The position numbers and the translations under genes were made by a program. A stretch of 64,000 nucleotides of DNA from Ulva prolifera (taxonomy: Eukaryota > Chlorophyta > Ulvophyceae > Ulvales > Ulvaceae): positions 1,858,601-1,922,600 of the forward strand of contig CM041199.1 in assembly GCA_023078555.1 (NCBI GenBank), given 5' to 3'. Of the stretch, positions 1 to 9,719 are shown in pieces. The notes beneath the pieces were generated by a model, which made no database searches, had not been told where the DNA came from, and saw only the letters and a program-made list of their open reading frames with translations. Each line of letters starts with the position of its first letter. Within the stretch, counting starts at the first letter, position 1.

Positions 1-1470
1 TGTTTGCATGCTGTGCGATTTGCCGTTGAACACCTTCAGCATGACGTCCCCGCAGTCTCAAAGCTGTATTTCACCGGGCGAATGCTCAGTGGCTTGATCA
101 CAGGCCAAGGTCACATCGTGTACTCAGTGCAGCAGGACAAGGGGCGGTTGCAGACATGCGTGAACACCACACGTGCCCGAATATCCTGACTGATAATCAC
201 TTCTTTGGGGTACCATATCCTCAGTCTGTCAGTGTCCAGTCTAGTCTGGCATGGCATGACGGATGCAGGATAGCTACTGCATATGACGTGTCTCAATCAT
301 ATGCCATGTGGAGACTCTATGCAGCAACCGCTGATGACGAATTCCACACGCTTGCTGGTGATGTCACATTCTGTGCTGCACCAGAGCAGCCTTCAGCCGC
401 AGCTTGCGCTGCTGCAGCACTCATAGGCTTGCTCAAAACAATTTCCTCTGGTTCGGCCCGGGTTGAGGAGTCTACAGTGAAACAGGTAGACAGCTGCTCA
501 GTGAATCAGAATAGATGTGGACTCAGTAGAGGCACATTCTTTGCTTTGATGCTCCTGGTTCATGCTGTGGGGAGCCCGTTGCATGTGTTCAGACTCTGCA
601 CTCCACTGCTGCAAGTGACCTGAGTATTGGCTGTCCAGTTGGTGTTTGATTGATGAGAACACGCTGAACTGATCAGCGCCTCCCCACAGTTGCATGCCTC
701 GTGCTGACAGTTATGGCATGTGACAAGTTGTCACAACTCGCACACAACGATGTGTTCCGCCACAGACTGGATAGCTCTCTGAGCTGTGCCTGAACCTGCT
801 CCATCTTTATATAGGTGTGTATGTATGACGTACAGTGTATGTACAAACAATGTCATGCCTGTGTGCGTGGTTGCATAGCCGTACCCGTGGCGACATTGAC
901 ATCTCCAGACTATCAAATCAAACGAGGCCAAGCCACATACTGTTGCATATGCATCAATACAGGCGAACGTGCTCTGTTAACTTGTGCTTACGGTCATTGC
1001 GACGAGCTTGCCCATCGCATGTAGCGGCTCATGAGCAACGCTCAGGCTGCGCGAATGACAGTGCACTGCAGTGTAGAGTATGTTTGTGGCTTCAGGGCAC
1101 GCAGTGGCCGTCCCTTCAGATACCGCGCCGCTGCATCCACGTGAGGATGATATCAAGCATCTCGAGATGTGCCTCGCACAACTACCTGTTATCGATTGAT
1201 AGGCTACATGTTTTCACGCCCGCACCTGCCACACAGGTGTCGAGCGAGTGTTCATTCATCACAGCGTGCCCGACAACATCACTTGATCGTATATCTTTCA
1301 AAGCTGGCGTATTACCTTTCATGTTGTCAACTCTTCAGCTACGCTGGATTCTATCATCGGGTTCTGTTGAGCTCCGGCCCGGAGCACCGGTTCGGCGCAG
1401 AGCCTCCTGCGAAGGCCGCCGTTGCGAGATTGTCACAATTTTTCAGTCTTCATTTATATGTACCATTTCT

Positions 1471-1602
1471 GCACACCTCCAGTATCAGCGCGGGCATGCG
1501 CGGAAGATTCCACGTGATAGAGGTGTGTATGGATTGGATACTCCGTTCGCCCGGAGCACCCGCACGTCAGGAGTTCAACCCCCCATTGTAGTGCATTTTT
1601 TT
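1471..1602 (+). ncRNA. Conserved core, copy 1 (candidate structured RNA)
   Basis: This is the first of four nearly invariant blocks of about 130 bp. CACACCTC (1472-1479) can pair perfectly with GAGGTGTG (1520-1527), and CTCCG/CGGAG (1541-1556) forms a hairpin with a six-base loop. A B-box-like GAGTTCAACCCC lies near 1570, and the block ends in a run of seven T. The RNA identity is inference: the structure does not match a tRNA, 5S rRNA or snRNA that I know. Confidence 0.35.
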
Positions 1603-3558
1603 CCTCGACAAATTTTTAGTGATTCCAATTTACCGATATCGCCGTACTTTGGATTTGCGTGGCGGGTAGCACACTTTCTGCAATACTAGACTCGGCACCG
1701 CTCTCACAGTATGAGGCATATGCATCACAACATCCTGAGGCGCTTCAGGCATGCGGGCTGCACCTGTGTCGTTATTCGGCCAGCCAGGGCGCATTCTCCT
1801 CACTCCGCCTACTGCATATTTACAAACAAATCGCAGTCGCATGATCGAGAGACACTGCTGGAGACGATCAATTTACCTGGTCGCCTGTGATGTGGCCACT
1901 CTCGCTGCATGCGGAGACTCTGAGCAAGTGGCAACAATCGCTGACGACTGCTCCTGCAAACCGAGCTGGCTTTGCCGCCTGCTGTACTGAACCAGAGCAG
2001 CCTTCAGCTGCAGATCGCATTGCTGCGGCAGTTGTAGGCCTGCTGAGAGCGATCTATCTCAGTTTCTCAGCTCCTGAGGTAGCTGCCAATACATGTACCG
2101 CGAAATGTACGTCCAGTTGGTCAGGCACACACCATACAACCTCAGCAGCCTTGCGCACGACCTCCAGTGCTTTGTCTCGTTTGTTTCATGTTTGCAGATA
2201 CAGCTATGCGTCTGCAGTGCACTGCAGTGTCGATGTTGATCAGAAGGTGTTTGCCATAAGGCTGTGGTTCAATCACCAGCTGTGGTTCAAGCAGCTGCAT
2301 CGCGCTGCGCTGCGCCACCACAGCTCCTCATGCCTTCACGTGTTCGTAACTCTCTGCACATGGCGATGCAACGACATGCGTTGCCGCAGACTCCGGCTTG
2401 CAATGATTTGTAGGTATTGCTTAATTTTCCCATGGCCTGGTAGGTGTCTCTGCTGGCTACCTGTCCCAGACATTGCCATATAGAGTCTCTGATGCCTTGC
2501 ACCTTGGTACCTTGCCAGTTCGATCACTGCGTGTCTGGCCTTTGCCCTTGATGTCAAGCAGATACTGATAAGTTGGGTATTAAAAGCACAGAAGGAGCTG
2601 CTGTTTGCCTCCTCTTGTACATTCTGCTCGCCTCTTGCATGCAGTGCTCACACTCATGCGCAGCTGGCTCCTCCCATGAACTTCTTATCTCGTCCTTTTC
2701 CCTATTCATGGCAGAACCGCCAGACTATTGCAATCTTGGTCGGTGTCGCCTGCTCGAGGTTCAGGTAGTTGTCTGAAGAGGCCCTTGGGCTGTTGTCCAT
2801 GCCGATCACTCAAAGAGGATCGTCCGGTGAACAGCCCACTTGAGACTGTGCACAGCTTTGATCACGATGTGGCTGAGCACGATCAAGCTGACAGAATACG
2901 CTGGTCTCGGTTTGCAGGAGATTCGTGTGCTGCGTGTGCCTGTGCCCGTTCACTCTGCTGTAACAGAATACGTTCGTCTTGGCAGCTAGTCTCTGAGCTG
3001 TGTGGCTCTGCAGACCTGTTCCATCATCATGTAGATGCAACCGGATCAGTGTGATCTGTTCGTTTGTGTCCACAGCAGCTGCGAGGGGCTGGCCCATGGC
3101 AAGTAGCTGCACATGAGCAAGGCTCAGCATGCATGCATGAAAATGCGTGGAGCTCGTCCGTGGCGTAGGGCACGCGGTGAATGTGTCATCTCGTCGCGAC
3201 GCTTTAGCTACCGCGCCAATGCATCCACGTAAGGATGATATGAAGAGGCTGTGAAGGCGCCCTTGTCAGACAAGCTGATATTTGTTCACAATATACGGCT
3301 GCCACAGAGATGTCGAGCGAGTTTGTTCATCGCGGAGTGCCCGACAAGATTACCTGATTGTCGATTGTATTTTCTCACTGCCTCTCACATTGTAAACTCG
3401 TCTTCTAAGCTGGATTCTGTCATCGTTCGGGTTCTATTGAGCTCCGGCGAGGAGCACCCAGGGCAGGCACGTCTTCGACGCAAAGCCTCCGAATGAAGGC
3501 CGCCGTAGTGTGCTCGTCAGACACAGTTGTTCAATTTTCATGTATAAGTACCGTGTCC

Positions 3559-3689
3559 GCACACCTCCAGTATCAGCGCGGGCATGCGCGGAAGATTCCA
3601 CGTGATAGAGGTGTGTATGGATTGGATACTCCGTTCGCCCGGAGCACCCGCACGTCAGGAGTTCAACCCCCCATTGTAGTGCATTTTTT
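3559..3689 (+). ncRNA. Conserved core, copy 2 (candidate structured RNA)
   Basis: The block matches copy 1 essentially base for base up to the T-run (six T followed by G). A TATA-like TGTATAAGTA (3541-3550) lies about 10 bases upstream; copy 3 has the same box and copy 1 a variant (TTATATGTA). Both pairing arms are intact. Confidence 0.35.
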
Positions 3690-3818
3690 GCCTCAACACA
3701 TTTTACTTTCACCGATACATTCTGAAACTTGTCGCGGACTTGCGTGGCGAGCAGCACACTTTCTGCAATGCAGACTCGACACGGCTCTCACAATGCGGGA
3801 CATATGCATCACACATTT

Positions 3819-3866
3819 GTCAATGTCCAATAGGATACAGCTCAGTAAATTCAGATTTACTTAACA
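3819..3866 (+). mobile_element. SINE-like (TTTAC)n-tail element, fragment
   Basis: A short copy of a dispersed family: 'CAATGTCCAATAGGATAC', then GCTCAGTAAAT, then a GATTTAC end. The tail is reduced to a single TTTAC. The GTAAAT..ATTTAC part can fold back on itself. Confidence 0.6.
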
Positions 3867-4450
3867 CATGATATCGAGGCGCTTCAGCCACGCGGGCTGC
3901 ATCTGTGTCATCATTCGGCCAACAAGGTCGCGTCCGCCTGACTGCATCTTCTACTGTATGCATCCCTACAAACAAGTCGCAAGCACGCGCCTTGAGACAC
4001 GCTCATAGACAAACAATGTGCAAGTTCGTCTGCGTTGGGGCTCAATCTTGTCGCATGCGCACACTCTGTGCAAGAGGCGATGATCGCTGACGGTTAATCC
4101 TGCGAGCCAAGCTATCTGTGTCGCAACCAGCAGCCTTTCGCCGCAGTTTACACTGCATTAGCCCTCATAAGCTTGCTGGAACCGATCAATTCGGTTACTA
4201 TTCTCCGGAGGAAGGTGCCCACATACGTTTCCAGAAACCTGCTGTGAATGGACGAGGCAGACTACACACAAACTCAGCGGGCTCGCACACCACATCCATC
4301 GAATAGTCTCGTTTGTTTCGTGCTTGCAGAACCAGCTGTGTCTCTGCAGTGCACTGCTGCGATGAATCGTCTCAGAAGCGGTGCCAAGCAGTCCTTCAAT
4401 ATTCAAACAACTTCACGGGACTGCTCAGCGCCGCCCCCACAGGTCCACAT

Positions 4451-4480
4451 GCCTTGGCATGCCTTGGCATGCCTTGGCAT
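4451..4480. repeat. Three tandem copies of a 10-bp unit
   Basis: GCCTTGGCAT is repeated three times without change inside array copy 2. It is absent at the matching place in the other units, so it is a local expansion. Confidence 0.9.
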
Positions 4481-4633
4481 GCGCATGAAGTTTCGCATAT
4501 GGCGATGCAATCGATGCAATTTTGTGCGTTGCCTCAGCCCACTCCGGCTTGCAGCTGTCTGTAGTGTGTATTGATGTTTTTTCCGATGGCCTGGTAGGTG
4601 TGTCTGCCAACCTTCTGTCTCCAACATTGCCAG

Positions 4634-4728
4634 GTAAAGTAAAGTAAAACAAAATATATATGCATTTACTGCTCCGTATCCTGAAGAGGGCATTGACAAC
4701 TCCGCAGTAATGGGACCACGGGTCGAGT
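4634..4728 (-). mobile_element. SINE-like (TTTAC)n-tail element inserted in array copy 2
   Basis: Read on the minus strand, the element runs from a GAGTTGTCAATG-like part through AGCAGTAAATG to a TTTAC-repeat tail. The other array units join directly from their TTGCCA block to TCTCTGG or TCTCTGATG at this place, so they act as empty sites and show that about 95 bp was gained here. I see no clear target-site duplication. Confidence 0.6.
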
Positions 4729-5785
4729 CTGGTTTCTTGCATTCCGATTTCGTGCAATTTGATGTTTTTGATGGCAGTTGTCCTTCATGTCCAGAAATTG
4801 TTGGCAGTTCTGGAATCGTAAATCGAGATGGAGAGGTGCTGTGTGCCTCCTCTTGCGCCTCTTGCACATTCTGCTCGCCTCCTCTTACATGCATCGCTTA
4901 CCCTCTTGCTGCCTTATCCCGTGAACCTGTTACCATGTCCTGTGCAGTGTACATGGCACAGTCACAGGCCCCGCTCCTTAGGATTTTTGGGGAACTTACG
5001 ATCTGTGTCGCTTGCTCGACTCCGGCAAATATCTGATGATGCCCGTCGATGGAGCCGGTCTTTGAAAAAGAATCATGCAGTGACCATTCCACTCGAGACC
5101 GTACATGGGCCTGGCCAGGAAGCGGGTAAGTAAATTCAAGTTGACAGTACACACTTGTCTTGTCACTGATTGTGCTCACCAACTGCGCAAACAATTTAGC
5201 AAGTGATACCAAGAACCGGATGGCTCTTTGAGCTGTGGCTGTCCCTGCTCCATCTTGATGTACATGCATTCGGGCAGCAGGCAACCGCGCTCTGTTCATT
5301 TGCATTCAGAACAATAGGAAGGGACTCTCCCATAGCAAGTGCACGGGGGCGATGCTGAGCCTGCATGCGTAAGTGCGCGGAGAACGTCCGTGGCTTAGGG
5401 CACGCGATGGCGGTCTCATCTCGTCGCGACGCTTTACCTACCGCGCCAATGAATCCACTTAAGAATCATATGAAGAAGCTGTACAGGCGCTCATGCCAGA
5501 AAAGCTTAAATGATCATTCAACAGAACGGCTGCCAAAGAGATGTTGAGACAGCTCGTTGTCGCTGCGCTTCCGAGGATGTTAACCTGATTGTCGATCGTA
5601 TCATCTCACTGCCGCTCACGTTGTAGAAGCTTCGCCTACGCTGGTTGTCACCGTTCGGGTTTGTTTGAGCTCAGGCGAGGTGCGCCAAGGGCAGGTACCT
5701 GTTCGGCGCAGAGCCTCCGATGAAGGCCGCCGTAGCGTGGTTGTCAGGCACAATTGCACATTCATCATGTATAAGTACCGTGTCC

Positions 5786-5916
5786 GCACACCTCCAGTAT
5801 CAGCGCGGGCATGCGCGGAAGATTCCACGAGATAGAGGTGTGTATGGATTGGATACTCCGTTCGCCCGGAGCACCCGCACGTCAGGAGTTCAACCCCCCA
5901 TTGTAGTGCATTTTTT
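5786..5916 (+). ncRNA. Conserved core, copy 3 (candidate structured RNA)
   Basis: It differs from copy 2 by one visible change (CACGTG to CACGAG) between the pairing arms. The TATA-like box, both hairpins and the six-T end are kept. Confidence 0.35.
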
Positions 5917-6621
5917 GCATCAAGAACATTTTGACAGCTTGAATGTTCTAAGTTCGTCGTATTCTGGTCATTATCGCGGACTGCCGTGGCACTCTTAGTA
6001 GCACTCTTTCTGCAATGCTAGACTCAATGGGGGCTCAATGGTCTCTGGTCAAAAGAGGAGACCATATGCATATCCTACAACACACTGAGGCCTCATGAGG
6101 CGCTTCCGATTTCTGTTTCGTCATTCGGCCAATCAGGTCGGTCGCATTCTCATGACTCCCTCTACTGCATCAAGCACATGCGGGAGAGACAGGCTCGGAG
6201 AAGAACAGTCTGCGTTTGCGTCTTTTTGGGGGCTCAATTGTTTCTTACGCGGAGACTCTGCGCACTCGGGTGGGAATGATCGCTGACGCTTGATGCTGCA
6301 AGCCAAGCTGTTGCATTCTGTACTGAGCCAGAGCAGCATCTGGCCGCAGCTTGCACTGCGACAACACTGATAGGCTTGCTGAAGTTTCTAGCTTTTGACG
6401 TCTATTCTCTTGAGGTAGGCGCCTACAATGGTTCCAGAAACCTTCTGCCGATCGATGAGGCAGACTACATACACACTCAGAACACCACATTCACTGCAGC
6501 TCCTTTTTTGTCCATGCTTGCAGAAGTAAATAGCTGTGTCTCTGTAATGCACTGCTGCGATGAAATGTCGCGTGGGTTGTCAAGCTGTGGTCTGATTGAC
6601 AGCTGCCTGTGATCGTAACCT

Positions 6622-6955
6622 ATGCATGCTCGAGGCGAGCAGAATGTACCAGACGCACCAGAGGAGGCACGCAGCACCTCCATCTGTATCCAAGATTCTA
6701 GACTTGCCAGTAATTGCTTGGCATCAAGGACAACTGCCATGATTACAAACATCAAGTTGCAGCAACACATCAAAATGCAAAAAACCAGAGACTCTACATG
6801 GCAAGGTCTGAGACAAAAAGAGGGCAAACATACCTACCAGGCCACTGGACAAATGTGCATAACACACTACAAACAGCTGCAAGTTGGAGTGGGCTGAGGC
6901 AGCGCACATGCATGCATCGACTGCATCGCCATCACAGCTGCCATATTCTGTGAAC
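6622..6955. other. Inverted segment inside the tandem array
   Basis: About 330 bp of array copy 3 match array copy 2 (roughly 4490-4900) only as the reverse complement. Examples are GAGGCGAGCAGAATGT here against the complementary ACATTCTGCTCGCCTC at 4866-4881, and 'CTACCAGGCCA' here against 'TGGCCTGGTAG' there. Copy 1 (near 2380-2700) has the copy 2 orientation, so the inversion happened in this unit. Confidence 0.75.
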
Positions 6956-7744
6956 CCATTTTCATGTCCTGTTCATTGTACGTGGCACATCCCAGGCCTC
7001 ACTCTTGAGGATTGAATAATGGGGAATTCTGCAGTGCACATTCCACTCGAGACCGTACACAGGCCCGACCAGGATGTGGCTAAGTTAATTCAGTTGAAGC
7101 TGACCGAACGAAGCTTGTAACGAATTGTGCTCACCAACTGTGCTAGGCAAGTGGGTAACGATACCAAGAAGTGGATATCTCGCTGAGCCGTGGCTGTCCC
7201 TGCTCCATATTTATGGACATGCATTCTGGCAGCAGGCAACCGCGCTCTGTTCATTTGCATTCAGAACAATAGGAAGGGACTCGCCCATAGCAAGTGCACG
7301 GGGGCGATGCTGAGCCTGCATGCGTAAGTGCGCGGAGAACGTCCGTGGCTTAGGGCACGCGATGGCGGTCTCATCTCGTCGCGGCGCTTTAGCTACCGCG
7401 CCACTGAATCCACGTAAGAATCATATCAAGAAGCTGTACAGGCGCTCGTGTCAGACAAGCTTTAATGATCACTCAACAGAACGGCTGCCAAAGAGATGTT
7501 GAAACAGCTCGTTATCGCTGCGCTTCCGAGGATGTTGACCTGATTGTCGATCGTATCATCTCACTGCCGTTCACGTTGTAGAAGCTTCGATTACGCTGGC
7601 TTCTGTCATCGTTCGGGGTTTGTTTGCGCTCAGGCGAGGAGCACCAAGGGCAGGTACCTGATCGGCGCAGAGCCTCCGATGAAGGCCGCCGTAGCGTGGT
7701 TGTCAGGCACAATTGCACATTCATCATGTATTAGTACCGTCTCC

Positions 7745-7874
7745 GCACAGTTCCAGTATCAGCGCGGGCATGCGCGGAAGATTCCACGAGATAGAGGTGT
7801 GTATGGATTGGATACTCCGTTCGCCCGGAGCACCCGCACGTCGGGAGTTCAACCCCCCATGTAGTGCGATTTTT
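7745..7874 (+). ncRNA. Conserved core, copy 4 (slightly decayed)
   Basis: This is the most diverged copy. The left arm reads CACAGTTC, so the 8-bp stem is broken. The upstream box is TGTATTAGTA, two bases are lost before the end, and the T-run is reduced to five with a changed base in front. If the block is a gene, this copy may be inactive. Confidence 0.3.
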
Positions 7875-8166
7875 GCCTCAACAAAACTTCGACCCTTTCT
7901 TGCTCCTGACTTCGCCGCATTTTTTTTATTGTCGCCGATGCCGTGGCAAACAGCACACCTTCTGACATACTAGACTCCACACCGCTCGCACAACAGGATG
8001 CACATGCATCAGAGACTACAGCGAGGCGCTTCAGCTACGCGGGAGGCATCTCTTTCGTGATCCGCCCGACCAGGTCGCGTGCTCCTGTCTCCGTCTGCTG
8101 CCGCTAAACCAATTGCAGGCTCAGCCCGATCTGATGCGGTCGGAAAAAACCCAGTCATCTGACTAG

Positions 8167-8222
8167 CAAGTCTGTCTGTCTGTCTGCACTGTGCTCACAG
8201 TGCAGACAGGCAAACGGACTTG
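8167..8222. repeat. Long hairpin (inverted repeat)
   Basis: A 14-bp perfect inverted repeat (8180-8193 with 8196-8209, two-base spacer) is extended by partial pairing to outer arms CAAGTC/GACTTG. It lies just outside the end of the tandem array. It could be a MITE remnant or a stem formed in RNA; nothing nearby favours either. Confidence 0.8.
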
Positions 8223-9719
8223 TCATGAGACTGGAGAGTACGTGCTCATCTGCAAGGCCCGTGATTGCCAGAACTTGCCTGATGTCTGGTCAACTCGGAG
8301 CTGTCCAGGCAACGAAGGTCATGTGATATTCCATGTAGCGGAATCATGTCAAGCTGCTCGGTGCTTGCACACGAGGCCAGCAGGCTTCGCTGCTTGCTGT
8401 CGGTGAAACAGGAGGTGGCCACGTTGCATTGCACAGGCCTCGCCAATGCAGCAGGGATGTGTCAACTCCAACGAGCAGAGATGCTGTGCTGCCAGCTTTA
8501 ATACTAGCACTCTTGAACGGTGCCATCCACACAGGCTGGTTGTGGCGGTCGCAGCGCAGGGCCTGGTAGCTATCATTGCCGGCGCACTGGTGGCCATACG
8601 CAGTCCACTGCACGCGCTTTGAACAGCCCCGCTGTAATCGAATGCACAGTTCCTAGAACTGCGAGCCAGTTGCGTGTTGCGTCATCGTCTGGGGAAGCGC
8701 GGGGTGCGTGTCAGTGAAGCCAGACGCCACCACGCACATTGTCTATGGATACACAAATGCCAAAAGCTCGGGCCATTGTATGGCAGAGCACGAGCACAAA
8801 GAACGACACATTTCCACCAACAACAGTGGTACCAGGCGCAATCAATATCGACGGGATTGTTTATGGAGGTTCAACGAACTTTGGGATTCATACCTGCATG
8901 TGGCGGCCCCCTCGTACACAAGAAACCAGCTCGTGGCCAGGAGCAGCCAGACACCACCGGCCAGCCAGGTCCCTCAACTGTCGGAAACTTGTGGCACACT
9001 CCACCTGTTCTTGAAGTTCCGGGTCTGTCCAGGCCCTGATGTATCTTAGAAGTCCTGAAACTGCAGTGTGGTGTGGTGTGTCCATGTACCAGCCACCCCT
9101 GCTCCACAGTCTGGGCCCAGCTACCGAACAGACTGGTGCTCCGAGACTGCAGCTGGTGGGCATACGATGAGCGAGCCAATCAGCTACGAATCTCTGTCCA
9201 GTTGACGTGAATAGGCTGCGATGTCGAGGTCTGGCGGGTCAAGCCATCAATGGCAGTATCGCGTCCCTGCGGTTGTGTTGGCTTCACCCATGTCCAATGC
9301 ATGGTAGTGTTGATGTGCACACCCCTGGCGTCCCTGCGGCGGACACCAGGCTGGGGTTGGAATCAAGTGGCAGCCATCAGCCACAGCGTCGATGTTGCTG
9401 CCGGACAGTTTCTCAAACGCAAGATACAAGATCCCGCGTCACTGTATGGCAGAGCACCGACTCAAATGGACCAACACATAGCAACAACCCGCATCGACTC
9501 GAAGGGCCGCCGCCAACACAAACACGCCAGCCTGTTTCGAGGGTCTATTCGTATCTCGGAACGAATCACATCGAGGCTATGATCGACATGCGCTTCGACA
9601 CGCGGGGGCCTGCGGGCGGACTGTCCGACCCAGGAATCATTGAACAATGTCATTGTTCCTTTCTGGGACAGTTGGAACGGTGACAAAGTCACGAAGAGGG
9701 TGCGTGGTGGTGCAGGAGG
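8223..9719. other. No gene recognised
   Basis: Open frames of up to 158 codons exist on both strands but overlap each other and show no motif. The only repeated item is the 15-base block TGTATGGCAGAGCAC at 8777 and 9443, also found reversed at 19955-19969, which suggests an old dispersed repeat. Confidence 0.5.

Larger units (their letters stand above)
1..8100. repeat. Degenerate tandem array, about 2-kb units, four copies
   Basis: Four diverged copies of a unit of about 2 kb follow one another. Landmarks recur in the same order: a block with 'CCAGAGCAGCCTTCAG' or variants (near 380, 1990, 4120, 6325), a block with 'GGCACGCGATGGCGGTCTC' or variants (near 3170, 5400, 7355), the 130-bp core (1471, 3559, 5786, 7745) and a block with 'CGCTTCAG..ACGCGGG' (near 1741, 3881, 6101, 8031). 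Core-to-core spacing is 2088, 2227 and 1959 bp. The window opens inside a unit. Outside the core the copies are clearly diverged with many small indels, so the duplications are not recent. No open frame is shared over more than the core, and I see no protein-coding gene. Copy 2 carries an inserted SINE-like element and copy 3 an inverted segment. Confidence 0.85.

Noticed and set aside
1471-1602. Conserved block as a protein-coding exon
   Set aside because: Flanking frames are not conserved between units, no consistent splice sites bound the block, and copy 4 has a two-base loss.
1471-1602. Conserved block as a tRNA, 5S rRNA or U snRNA
   Set aside because: No cloverleaf can be drawn, and none of the diagnostic loops of these RNAs is present.
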